A stretch of DNA of 64,000 bases from Asterias amurensis (taxonomy: Eukaryota; Echinodermata; Asteroidea; Forcipulatida; Asteriidae): the NCBI RefSeq assembly GCF_032118995.1, contig NC_092656.1, positions 19,178,965-19,242,964 on the forward strand. Reading direction: 5' to 3'. Under the pieces are notes generated by a model. The model had not been told where the DNA came from, did not search any database, and saw only the letters and a list, made by a program, of their open reading frames with translations. Within the stretch, counting starts at the first letter, position 1. Each line of letters begins with the position of its first letter. This document shows positions 53,112-64,000 of this stretch, piece by piece. A program made the translations under genes and the position numbers.

Positions 53112-54795
53112 TTAAGAGTCAGTTCAGGTAAATAATTGACATAGTTGCTCACGGTCAAAAAATGAATTTTTTTTATACTTTGTGGGTGGAAGGGCCTTGG
53201 GGTGCAAGTTAACAAAATTGCATTTTCAATTTTATATATAGCCCGTTGCCATGTTTACGGCTCATTTTGTTTTTTGGCCATTTTAGGCCGATTTTGGGGT
53301 CTGAAAAACTGGTTTTTAGCTCATATTTACTACTCCACCCCACCAAAATGCAACATTATTTCAAAAAACCTTTTATATCACTACAAAGTATCATCCTTGG
53401 CCTTCCTTGAGAAAAAAAATTATTGCTTTAAATATCACCCTTGTGCTATTTTTGCATCATGCATTACAGTATGTTTTTAGAACTTGCAAAATCGACATTT
53501 TTACCCTATTTTTGGACCCCAAAATGTCAACTTGCCAGAGGTCTCAGAACATTTTCCTTTCGGCTGTGATTAGGGCCAAATTTGGTCTTGCCTTTTTAAG
53601 GGTCTTTTCACATAATATCGACATACGTGTCCACGGTAAAAAAAAGGAATTCTTTTCTTATACTTTGTGGATGGTAGGGACTTGGGGTCCACATAAACAA
53701 CATTTACATTTCAAATCATAATAAAACACGTTGCCATGGTAACGGTTCATTTGTGTTTAGGCCACTTTAGGCCGATTTTGGGGTCTGAAAAACCGTTTTT
53801 TTTGTTAATATTTACAACTCCACCCCACCAAAAAACAAAAATATTTCATAAAACCTTTTCCATCGCTAAAAATTATCATCCTTGGTTTTACTTGAGACAA
53901 AAAAATATTTCTATAAATTTCACCCTTGTGCTATTTTTAGAACGTGCATTAGAGTATGTTTTTAGAACTTGCAAAATCAACATTTTTACCATATTTTTTT
54001 CCCTCAAAATTTCATTTATTCAGGGGTCTCAGAATATTTTCCTTTCGGTTTTGATCAGGGCCAAAATTTTTTCTTTTTATTTCTGGCAAGAAAAACTCGG
54101 GCAATTGTATCCTGATGTAACAGAACTGTCTCAAAAATAGACCTATTTCCCCGAAAACATAGAGAAATGCATTTTGAAATATTTGCTTCATTTTGAATTT
54201 ATAACATTAAGAAGTTAGTAATAATTCCATCAATCTGGCAGCTTTTCATAAGAACTCTGTAGGCTTAGTGCATTACCAAACATTGATCAGGACTTGTTGA
54301 TGACCTAAATCTTAGAATTTGAGGCCCCGGCCCCACCCCGGCCCCGGCCCAATCATATTTCTTGACATTGCATAAAAAAAAAAAAAGTTTTGTGAACAGC
54401 GCTTTTTTTTTTGAAAGTCACATTTTTTAATTCCCCTTGCACATCAAGAAAGTTTGTACTGTCTTAATTTGTTATTGGTTCGCAGAGTATTTCCCTTTTG
54501 GTTGTGATTGGGTTATCATTATGGTTTCCATGTCTGCTGGGGAGAAACACTTTGGTTTATTGTATCCTGTTGTGACACTTCTGCCTCAAACATGGTAATT
54601 TTTCCAAAAACAATAAAAATGCATTTTGAAGTTATCCCTTAGTTTGAATTGATAAAAAACAAAAACGAGCATGCTTGTTAAAAAAATATGGCACTGTTTC
54701 CATGCTCTTTAAGTAACAAATAAAAAGTTTATAACCATGCTTTGCCACTGAGAGTTCTTGTTTTGTCATGACTACTTTTCCTAGTTGTACAGGTA

Positions 54796-57700
54796 CACTC
54801 TAAATTACAGAGATTTAAATTTAAATCTTTTATAGGATTAAAATAAAAATAAGTCCTAAAGATTTATTTTTAGTCCAAATCGATTTAATAAATCAACAAT
54901 TATCCGCAGAGTCTATTTTGTTTTTCAATCCTCCGAACGATTAAAAAAGGACGCCAACTTTATGGACAGTGGACCAATCAGCGTGACGCGATTTCGTGAC
55001 GTATTGCACAAACGTACAACTCAAAACTTTGTCGGCAGCCATTAAAATAAACCGACTGTGTGTGCGCTGTTGGCTACACAACTACTGCTGTCTGCTGCAT
55101 GCTCTAAACGCGCACGTTCAATTACAAATGTAAACGTACATGAACGATGATCAGTCATTCATAGTCACACAAGTTTCTTCGGTCAGAACAGTCGGCAGTA
55201 AGGAGGCAAAACTTCAATATTATTTCATGAGGTAGGTGAATCCAATCGTATGTAGGACGTAGTATATTGGATAGGATATGGATAGGTTTTTGCAATGATT
55301 GTTTACACGACGATAGTGGTAAAAATTATATCTCGACGAAATTATGTTAATGTTATACATTTTATACAACGTCCACGTATATTTTGGTGTTGTATTAAAG
55401 TCAGTGTGAACATCGTTGTTTTAACTAAATAAACCAAACATTAACCATTCCATGGAGAAACGTTATCATGTCCATGGCCATGACCATACTCCGCATAGAC
55501 AGAGACAACGAACTTGAATTGAAGAGGAAAAGAGTGAATTCAAGACCGATTTTCACTCAGTTTCCCCCACCAAGTTCATTTTTTCCCAGCGACGGCGGCG
55601 GACCAGACTTCAGCTCCCCGTTGCATAGGCCCTATAGTCATATTCTCTCTACAGTTCACGAACGGAAGTGTTTTACTGTTTGGTGTTGCTTTTGAGTTTT
55701 GTTGGTCACCCAACATGATAATTAATATATGTAGATAGGGCAATATTTTACAATAGAAACGTGTCTAATTTATAGACTATGTGCTCTCTAAAAATGAAGA
55801 AAGAACGATTTCGATAGGCTAGCAAATTTAAATTAGTTAGAGAATCATGTTTCTTTTTAATAACATATCTTGAGTGAACTCACATAAATAATTTAAGAAA
55901 ATGTAGTTTTAAATCCTAGAAAATATAATGCACAGATTTTTTGCGAGTCGAAAAAAACAAAACATGACACAATTTTGTTCGACCAAATTGTCTCTAGTTA
56001 AAGCTTTGTTTGAAGTTCCATAGGCTATTACTAAAACTCTTCATAATAATGTGAGGTTTTTCTTAATTGTTATCGTCTGAATGTTTCCATTTTTCAGGTG
56101 ACCTGTCTTCCTTCTGGTCGCTGTTTACAGTTTTCTTCGTTCAGGCAAAGTCAAGAGATTTCAATTGTATCTGATGCAAATTCCAACGTTATTCCAGTCA
56201 GATCAAGCTGGTAAGCATGTCTTGTGTTTTTTTCGTTGATATATTGTTCCAATGTAATACAATTAAGATACAATTAAAATTTTGCATTTGTTGGCATGGT
56301 TGCTATAAAGGAAAGCAATACTTTTTACGATATGGTGGGAGATATAATTTAATACAAAGCTGTTTTTAAAAACGAGTGGCTTGTTTGTATATGGCCACAT
56401 GGAGCCCTATTGCAAGAGCCTCATAACATAAACTAAAAAATAGGGACTGACATGTTTTTTATATTCAACGATTGTGTGCTGGTCAACAGAAAAACAACCG
56501 TAAATTACAGTGACATATACTTTACAGTTAGTTAATGCTACCATTTTCCATGGTAATGATGTGGAGGGTTTGTTAACACTAACAGTCGTCAGGATGTTTT
56601 CATGTTCCAGGTGACCCTTGTTCCAATAGTGTTTGCTGTTTACAGTTTCCTTCATCCAGTGTAGAGGTCAAGAGGTTTCAATTGTAGCTGTTGAGGTTCA
56701 GAACATTATTCAGAACAAGCTGGTAAGTACTATTTCCCCTAGATGGAGGTTGTTTAAAATTGTGTTTCCTTTACTGAAATGTAACAGTGGTCCATTTCAC
56801 TAAGCAATAACATTCATTGCAAGACAAATTGTCAGTATTACCTTGCTAATTTGTATAGTGACATCACACTTTACTTAGCAACTGCGATTGATTTGCAGCT
56901 AAAATCAAACTTAGCTCTTTGTGAAACCTGGGCCTACTAATTCCACTTTAAGCCACAATGTTGTTTAATCAACTCTATCAGAAATAACTCACATTTATTT
57001 AGAACTTGATTTCTTTGATGCGATTCCTTTTGCTTTAAACAAGGAGTGAGTTTATAATAATATCATTTGAAAAACAATCACATATCCACGTTTGAGGGGC
57101 CCCTATAATAGCTGATAGCTGATAATTTGAAAGTATTTAATCTTGCAAAAAATAGTTAATGGCCTGACGTTTCGACCCTAGCAGAGTCTTTCTCGCAGAG
57201 TCTTTTTAATCTTGTCACATAAACATGCGGATTCACCTATATCAAGGTCACATTCACATACAGGTCCAGGGTCACGTTTGTGTTTGTTGTATTATACATA
57301 CATGTTTTTTATCATGGTTATGTAGACCAGGGACAGAATTCTTCAAAGACGTTTCTTTGGGACTTAAACAGCCCCCCCCCCCTTTTTCCAAACCGGTCAA
57401 GAAAAAACTGTGCATTTCAAATGAGAACATTTCATTATCACGAGCATGTTTTGTTTTTTCAAATACAGAATGGGAGTAGCACACACATCGATGAAGCAGT
57501 TACAAACTTGACATCTATAGAGATACAGCAACCTGAACAACTTTCCTGAGAGAAAGCTGAAGCAGTTTGTCTTTTGTATGGATTGCATTCCCGTTAGTGT
57601 GGGGGGGGGGGTCGTCAGTAGTTGAAACTTTTGATAAGTTCTTAAAATCCGTTATTTTGAGTGTGGGTCAGACTATTCTGAAAAACCAACAACTTTGGAG

Positions 57701-58539
57701 ATCCTTGCTGCAATGAAATCCGGTTATCCAACTGATATCAAACATAATTCACAAATTTAATTTGAAGTGGCATTCCCTTTGATACAGCATACAGTTTTGC
57801 TTAAAATAAATTATTTGTAGGAGAAAGGTAGTTCATCAGTTAATTCAAAAGCATTTAACAAATTGTGGCAATGTCTTTTTTTTAAAACAAGTTATTTGAA
57901 ATAAAGTTAGTGTCGTTACTAGACTGTCCATGTTCACCCTATCTAGGAAACAAACAAATTGTTTTGTTTTAAAATAAATCTCTCAAATGTGCCCAGAGGC
58001 TGTAAACAACTGGTTAACAACCACTCGAATCTTCTTAGAATTGTTGAATGAAATTGCAGATTTAAACCTTGAGTGATAAACATGTAGCTACAAAATAGAA
58101 CTTTTCATGTTTATGGACAACATAGGTCAAATGTATGTCGAGGTTTATTGTCGAAACTATGTGTATTATTTAACTTGTATATTTGAAAATAAAATTTCGA
58201 AGGCAAACATTTTAAAACTGTTGTTTTTACTTTGTTTTGTTTTGCCTGCTGGTTCAGAAATCGTGTTTACTGTTTTAATCCCAAGGAAGATTAGAAATGA
58301 ATCCGAAAAGATTGCTAGCATTTAGGTTTAAATCATTCAATGGGTGAAGGTTAAATCTGTAAAGATTTGGAAAAATAAATCCACTGGGATTGATTTAATT
58401 AATCCTCCACAGACTTAATTGTTTTAATCTTTTGAAAGATTAATTTTAAATCCACGCTGATTGGTCCCTAACGACAATCCTTGAAAGATTTAAAGTTTAA
58501 TCCTGTGGATTTAAATTTAAATCCTTGTAATTTAGAGTG
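54796..58539. mobile_element. 3.7-kb TA-flanked element carrying exon-like units, nested in the left arm
   Basis: Terminal inverted repeats CACTCTAAATTACAGAGATT and the inverse of CACTCTAAATTACAAGGATT, extended by ATTTAAATTTAAATC words. TA lies on both sides (54794 and 58540). The flanks GTTGTACAGG|TA and TA|TGGTTCACATTGCAAG are contiguous in the opposite, uninterrupted right arm (59520-59560), which proves insertion. Subterminal GGACCAATCAGCGTG (54971) is inverted at 58458. Inside is a spliced-looking unit, annotated separately. No DDE transposase was recognised. Confidence 0.85.
54960..57600 (+). ncRNA. Possible multi-exon transcription unit inside the 3.7-kb element
   Basis: A CCAAT word (54974) and a CRE-like GTGACGTA (54996) precede a putative first exon ending CATGAG|GTAGGT at 55231. 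Two homologous internal exons follow, 56098-56210 and 56611-56722. Each starts GTGACC after a TTTCAG/TTCCAG acceptor, shares GCTGTTTACAGTTT and RTTTCAATTGTA, and ends CAAGCTG|GTAAG. A possible last exon begins after AAATACAG at 57469. No long frame spans the exons, so a non-coding or decayed transcript is more likely than a protein. The exon calls rest on splice-site and duplication evidence only. Confidence 0.4.
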
Positions 58540-59025
58540 TATGGTTCACATTGCAAGAAGAGAAATAGTGCGATGAGCATTCTTTACTCTTCTTGTCTAT
58601 ACATGGCCTTATAACAGTCTTCTTGGTCCCCTGCCCGCTACCAAACTAAACATTTTCATCCCTATCAGAACAAAGAGGCTCTAAAAGTGAGCAAGTACTG
58701 TATCCAAAGTATCTAAATGGTCATTCACCTGCTTTGGCCTTCTGTAAGCAGTTCCCCCATCCATGGTGGGGTTCCTTTCAATTGTACTGTTGCAAACAAT
58801 AAAAGAGTTGGTTTATTTAACGTGATAAACAATTCAGCAGGTAATGTTTGACAATGTTTTTTGTTGATCGTTCTCAGAGACATATATAATAATTATGAAT
58901 TAGTAAGATAGTGAATGGAAAAAATAATCAAACTAGCCTGAATAAACTTTTGTCACTGCAGATGCATCTTACTTATTTTTGTTGAGCAGGTGCAAGTATT
59001 TACAATTTCTTTTAATGTTGTTTCA

Positions 59026-59251
59026 TTAAAGGAACACGTTGCCTTGGATCGGTCGAGTTGGTCTTTGAAAAGCGTTTGTAAACGTTTATTACAAAATGCA
59101 TATGATTAGAAAGATATTTTAAAAGTAGAATATAATGATCCACACAAGTATCACTCAAAAACATCTTTCTAACCATGCATTTTATAACAAACGGTTACAA
59201 ACGCATTTCAAAGACCAAATTGACCGATTCCAGGCAACGTGTTCCTTTTAA
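59026..59251. mobile_element. Family-P palindromic MITE, internally deleted, in the loop of the 8-kb element
   Basis: Starts TTAAAGGAACACGTTGCCTT and ends GGCAACGTGTTCCTTTTAA, matching both ends of 6847-7237 but lacking its central 150-160 bp. TTAA at both borders. Confidence 0.85.
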
Positions 59252-61164
59252 ATGATCTCTTACGCTCATCTTGCAAATCGTTAGTATCATTGTTTTTAAT
59301 AAGATCTTGGCAAACTTTTCCAACACTTTTAAGCGGGCTTTTTAATTTCCCACATTTGTGTTGGACATGATTGGATGCTCCAAACCATCTGCCTCAAGCA
59401 CAGACAGTATAGATGTTGTTTATGATCTCTATCTCTATGAAAAGTTTTACATTTGGTAGCAGGCAGAGACCAAGGAGAGTAGGCCCTGTATTAAAGACAA
59501 CTTGTAAAGAATGCTCATCGCACTCTACTTGCAATGGGAATCATACCTGTACAATAGGTAAAGTAGCCAAATCAAGAACTCTCAGTGGCAAAGCATTGGT
59601 TATGGTTTGGTTGGATACCATTATGTTTAAATAAAAACTTTGTATTCATTACTCAAAGGGCATGGAAACAGTGCCAGATTTTTAACAAGCATGCATTGTT
59701 TTTGGAAAAACTATTATAATTAAGGCATGATCAGTCACAACAGGATACAATAAACACAGTGTTTCTACCCAGAAGACATGAAAACACCAATAACAACCGA
59801 AAGGGAACACTTTCAAAAAAAGAGGCGCTATTCACAAAACATTGTTTTATGCAACGTCAAGAAATATGATTGGGGCTGGGCCGGGCAAATTCTAAAATTA
59901 AGGTCATGAACAGTTCCTGATCAATGTTGGGTAATCCACTAGTGCTTAGGAAAAGCTGCAAGATTGATAGAATTATTACTTTTTAATGTTAGAAATTCAA
60001 TATGAAGAAAAAAACAGTTCAAAATGCATTTTTCTGTTTGGGGAAAAAAGCCTATTTTTGAGACAATACTGTTAACATCAGGATACACTTGCCCAACTTT
60101 TTCTTACCAGAAATAAAAAGACAAATTTTGGCCCTGATCAAAACCGAAAGGAAAATATTCTGAGACCCCTGAAAAAATGAAATTTTGAGGGAAAAAAATA
60201 TGGTAAAAATGTTGATTTTGCAAGTTCTAAAAACATACTCTAATGCACGTTCTAAAAATAGCACAAGGGTGAAATTTATAGCAATATTTTTTTTGTCTCA
60301 AGTAAAGCCAAGGATAATACTTTGTAGTGATGTAAAAGGTTTTATGAAATATTTTTGTTTTTTGGTGGGGTGGAGTTGTAAATATTAACAAAAAAACGGT
60401 TTTCAGACCCCAAAAGTCGCCTAAACACAAATGAACCGTTACCATGGCAACGTGTTATATTATGATTTGAAATGTAAATGTTGTTTATTTGGACCCCAAG
60501 TCCCTACCATCCACAAAGTATAAGAAAAATACTCCTAATTTTTTTTCCGTGGACACGTATGTCGATATTATGTGAAAAGACCCTTAAAAAGGCATTTTTC
60601 ACGTTTTGGGGAAAAAATTCTAGTTTTGAGGCAGCACTGTCACAACAGGATACAATTGCCCAAGTTTTTGACACCAGATATGAAAAGACCAATGTTGGCC
60701 CTAATCACAGCCGAAAGGACAATTTTTCTTAGACCCCTGGCAAGTTGACATTCTGGGGTCCAAAAATAGGGTAAAAATGTCGATTTTGCAAGTTCTAAAA
60801 ACATACTGTAATGCATGATGCAAAAATAGCACAAGGGTGTTATTTAAAGCAATAATGTTTTTTCTCAAGGAAGGCCAAGGATGATACTTTGTAGTGATAT
60901 AAAAGGTTTTTTGAAATAATTTTGCATTTTGGTGGAGTGGAGTTGTAAACATGAGCTAAAAACCAGTTTTTCAAACCCCCAAATCAGCCTAAAATGGCCA
61001 AAAAACAAAATGAGCCGTAACCATGGCAACGGGCTATATATAGAATTGAAAATGCAATTTTGTTTACTTGCACCCTGAAGGCCCTTCCACCAACAAAGTA
61101 TTACAAAAATTCATTTTTTGACCGTGAGCAACTATGTCAATTATTTACCTGAACTGACTCTTAA

Positions 61165-62261
61165 GTCTTTTTAACTTCTGTCGTGTATTTTGTGGTATTT
61201 TTAATAAACCTTAATGAATTAAATTGAAATTGAAATTGAATTAAAAAAAAGTGAAGCAAATGATCGCCACCATTAAAAAGGAAACTCTTCTTGATACATA
61301 ATGATTACCCAAATACCAAGAATAGTTTATTCAAACAATAATATATTCGACAATACTTAACAACAAAATTCTTTTAAGGAATTGCACTGAAAATTGTGTA
61401 TTGCACTTATTGAACCAAAAAAACACAACTTTTTGCCTGGGTCATCAAAATCCGCTTGCATGAAACAGGCTTTAACTGTGGAATGAGGTGCATGCACGTA
61501 GTCTAGTTCCATCACACACTTTCCAAGTATTCGCAAAGTCTAGAATTGCTCCGAATAATCAAAGGTTTAATTTGTTAAATAGTTTTTTTCCCTTCAAATT
61601 TATTTGATCCACCCATCCGCCACTCCAGCGTAACCACTCGACCAAATTTCACTTTTAAGATAACTAACAAATGTAGTTAACACCACAATTTGAATTATGA
61701 TTGTCAAATGGTTTGCACAAATTCTTATTTAATTCAAAATCTACAAGCAATTTTTAAATTGAACAATAATACCTACATATTCCTCATACTTACCACTCAC
61801 TACAATCAAGTTAAGATTAGGGCGTGAATTCCTTTGTAAATTTCAGGATTATAAAGGAAAAAATCTTAAGAATAAATATTTACGGAATTAAATTGTACCA
61901 GTATACTTTTACTCCCCTTAATAAAATTTGCTTAAACTGTAACTTTAATTATAGGCCTACTTACGTTCAAACATTATTAATGACACTAATAATAATAACA
62001 ATAATAGGTTCTTATTTATTATTTCTTTATTAATATTACCAAGGTAGGTTCTTATTTATTATTTCTTTATTAATATTACCAAGGAATATTTGTTTGTTAA
62101 ATGTTGAATAATTTAGACGGGAATGTGCAGTACTGGAACCAGGAATTTTGTTCCGTTGTACGAAGGATCGGTATTCTATAATTAAATGCAGGGGGAAAAT
62201 CTAAACTTTAAATAATTTTAATTCTATGCAAATCAGTTACAGATTATGAGCTAAAACTACA
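61165..62261. other. Intergenic spacer with a 41-bp duplication
   Basis: Contains (TTGAAA)-type repeats at 61215-61240, a fragment GGAATGAGGTGCATGCACG (61480) shared with 16215-16290, and a perfect tandem pair of TAGGTTCTTATTTATTATTT...CCAAGG units at about 62005-62085. No gene was seen. Confidence 0.5.
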
Positions 62262-62450
62262 GGGCCCAATTTCGTATAACTGTTTATAAGCATAAAAAAA
62301 GCTTGAACATTTTTTGCAAAGCAGAAATGAGCAAAGTACCAGTCAAAGTTTGTACATGTGACGTGCTAGTTTGACTGGTAATCTTATAAGCATAGTTTTG
62401 TTAGTGCTTAGCTTCTTTTTGTGTTTTACTAGCTCTATGAAATTGGACCC
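62262..62450. mobile_element. GGGCCC-ended inverted-repeat element (copy 4)
   Basis: Starts GGGCCCAATTTCGTATAAC and ends CTAGCTCTATGAAATTGGACCC. Interior AGCATAAAAAAAGC and CTTATAAGCATAG. It lies just downstream of the thioester-protein stop codon. Confidence 0.78.
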
Positions 62451-62515
62451 AAATGTGGAGCATGCTCCACTGCTGAAGGGAACCGACTAGATCCATTAAA
62501 TTTAATGAATCCGCC

Positions 62516-63602
62516 CTATCGTTTACACTCCAGGTCGTACAGTTCAGACACGGAAAGACCTGTTAAGACAGAACAAAATAAAAACAATTTAATTTAATTC
62601 ATAAGGTATCAGCTATTGGGTTTGAACTCATCCTTACCAGGCATGCTCAGTGGTCTAGTGAACATGTCTACTTTGAATGGGGGTTGATGGTTCGAATCCC
62701 ACCCTGTGGATTTATTTCTTAAAACACTCCAAAAAGCACCGAGTAGGGCCTTCAAAGCAACTACACATTGGTGTAATAATAATAATAACAACAATAATCG
62801 TTTTTCATATCGCGCTTTTCACACCCGAAGACCTTCACTAAGCGCTCGCACCATCATTACCCCTGGTCACTGGGCCATTTAATTGATTCCTTAAACCATC
62901 TCAGCTCCTGGGATGGGGAGTATACAGCCTGTGCAACATTAATGTGTGCTACTCGGCTAAATCAATCCCAAGAACCACCTATGCCATCATAAGTAAGCAT
63001 TTCCCCTGGGGTGGAGAGAAGCAAGTTATAGTAAATTGTCTTCCTCAGGGACACAACTGTCCAACCGGGACTCAAGTGTCACGACCGAGACTCAAACCAA
63101 CACTCTGCTGAACAGAAACACTAGAGCTTGAGTGAGTAAGGTGTTCTTATCTGCTCGACCAAGACACCTCGAGAAAGAAGAAAAAAAAGAAAAAAAAGAG
63201 AAAAAAGCTATTTCCGTCTCTAGGAACCCAGACTATAATCTGAATTGAGTCACCTTGAACTGACACTGTTGTATGAACTTAACCCTTTGGGGCTCAGAAC
63301 AAACGAGCCAAATGAAACACCTTGATGTAAAAGAACTTCTGTTTGTATACCTGATGTTTCCTCAATTGTTATTTGGCAAAGCACTGACCCAACTCCTGTG
63401 ATTCGCTCTTTCAGAGACTGTACAAATCTCATCTTTGCTTGAACATTCTTTGAAAAATCTCAGGTCCCCGTCCTTAAATTATTGTTTAGAATGTCTTACT
63501 CTTTTCATAGTAGTCGAAGACGGTTACAATACCCTTCCTTGGCTCCTTGACAAATTCTTCTCGAGTCACCATGAAACTGACACAGGTGTCCTCTTTCTCA
63601 AG
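62516..63602 (-). CDS. Thioester-containing protein (A2M/C3/CD109 type), C-terminal end, partial
   Basis: Two exons on the minus strand. 63602-63500 encodes LEKEDTCVSFMVTREEFVKE and PRKGIVTVFDYYEK. 62559-62516 encodes SLSVSELYDLECKR and then a stop. The donor A|GTAAGA and acceptor AACAG|GT join in phase. The pattern, a Cys-containing strand, then V.V.DYYE, then a late Cys near the C-terminus, is that of the alpha-2-macroglobulin receptor-binding domain, for example VKVYDYYE in human A2M. The rest of the protein, including any thioester motif, lies beyond position 64000, so A2M, complement C3 and CD109/TEP types cannot be separated. Members are secreted or GPI-linked protease traps or opsonins. 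Confidence 0.7.
62785..63172 (-). mobile_element. tRNA-Leu/Ser-derived SINE (copy 3, diverged)
   Basis: On the minus strand it starts GGTGTCTTGGTCGAGCAGAT, with B-box-like TTGGTTTGAGTCTC, GTCGTGACACTTGAG, and a GCGCGATATGAAAAACG tail followed by (ATT)n at 62777-62797. It sits in the thioester-protein last intron. Confidence 0.75.
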
Positions 63603-63897
63603 CTGTCATGAAGAAAGAATGGAGCATACAATGAGGTTTATTACTTGAAATTAACTGATGCGAAGAACAAGAGTCTATGGTGGCCTCTGTGTTACTACAA
63701 GCCTTAAGCTTACATTTAAACCGACAAAGTTGAGGTTTACAGTTTAATTGTTGCTTGGTATGTTTTCCATATTTCCTCCTCTTTTTTGGTAATTTTAATG
63801 TTTGTTTGTGAGTGCATATATTGTATGTAAAAAAAAAGTGCTTGTACTTAAAAAAACAAGACTAATTTTTAAACTCTTAAAGTAAAAACAGCCTGGT

Positions 63898-64000
63898 TGG
63901 ACGAATTTGTGTGCTTTCAGATAAGAATAAAAGACTTCTGGCTAGAAGTCTTTTATTATTTTAGTGAGAAATTACCTCTTTCTCAAAAACTACGCTACTT
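63898..64000 (-). mobile_element. TTAA-type MITE family B (copy 4), cut by the window edge
   Basis: GACGAATTTGTGTGCTTTCA, then GACTTCTGGCTAGAAGTCTT and GAGAAATTACCTCTTTCTCA match the centre of 27029-27396. Its left part is missing or diverged and the right part is outside the window. Confidence 0.7.

Larger units (their letters stand above)
53112..61164. mobile_element. Large TTAA-flanked palindromic transposon (composite, 8 kb)
   Basis: TTAA at 53112 and at 61161. Inwards the ends are GAGTCAGTTCAGGTAAATAA and the inverse TTATTTACCTGAACTGACTC. The two arms stay recognisable for about 1.8 kb: left 53116-54795 continuing at 58542-58690, right 61160 down to about 59430. Each arm contains two diverged sub-blocks spaced about 484 bp (TTTTGGGGTCTGAAAAA at 53292 and 53776). 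The left arm is interrupted by a 3.7-kb element (54796-58539). The loop (about 58690-59430) carries a small TTAA MITE. No transposase frame was found, so it is non-autonomous. piggyBac or Kolobok mobilisation is inferred from TTAA. Confidence 0.88.

Noticed and set aside
53202-54140. Plus-strand frames of 92-134 codons, mirrored at 60052-60952
   Set aside because: They occur in mirrored form in both arms of the large palindrome, are Phe-rich because of T-rich DNA, and match no transposase.
55468-55695. 75-codon frame in the 3.7-kb element
   Set aside because: Open by chance as far as can be seen; no splice link to the neighbouring exon-like units and no recognisable domain.
63250-63432. Minus-strand 60-codon frame MRFVQSLKERITGVGS in the thioester-protein intron
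   Set aside because: Adding it would break the in-phase join between the two terminal exons; no macroglobulin-like features.

Overview
The window looks like nuclear DNA from a marine deuterostome, most likely an echinoderm and probably a sea star. Genes are split by introns with GT/AG junctions. The DNA is A+T-rich and crowded with short inverted-repeat transposons, tRNA-derived SINEs and minisatellites. The taxon is an inference from general character, not from a search. No bacterial operons, CRISPR arrays or functional tRNA/rRNA genes were seen.

Five protein-coding loci could be rebuilt by joining exons in phase. (1) LARP6, plus strand, 555-2713, two exons, 530 aa. (2) The last exon of a TMEM53-like (DUF829) alpha/beta-hydrolase, minus strand, 11051-11846. 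(3) An 11-exon single-pass receptor tyrosine-phosphatase-like gene, minus strand, 18809-33967, 899 aa. It has a signal peptide, a mucin-like ectodomain with a 7-residue tandem repeat, and one PTP domain that keeps the catalytic Cys and Arg but has lost the WPD aspartate, so it is probably a pseudophosphatase related to IA-2/PTPRN. (4) MFSD12, minus strand, 39475-50375, 11 exons, 517 aa. (5) The C-terminal end of a thioester protein (A2M/C3/CD109 type), minus strand, 62516-63602, running off the right edge. Two further in-phase exons of an unrecognised gene lie at 36606-37962 (minus).

Layout: 1-3250 LARP6 and its flanks; 3250-11050 repeats; 11051-12362 TMEM53-like; 12400-18060 minisatellites and MITEs; 18065-33967 the receptor PTP gene with a Merlin-like transposase remnant and LINE remnants in its introns; 34891-36286 a 1.4 kb AAT microsatellite upstream of it; 36600-37970 the orphan exons; 39475-50375 MFSD12 with repeat-filled introns; 50376-53100 mostly intergenic; 53112-61164 an 8 kb composite inverted-repeat transposon; 61170-64000 repeats and the thioester-protein 3' end.

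The most informative structure is transposon nesting. Several inverted-repeat families are bounded by TTAA. At least eight insertions sit cleanly inside other elements, which exposes target duplications and relative ages. The 8 kb composite is a TTAA-flanked palindrome with arms of about 1.8 kb. Its left arm is split by a 3.7 kb TA-flanked element that itself appears to carry a multi-exon, possibly non-coding, transcription unit.
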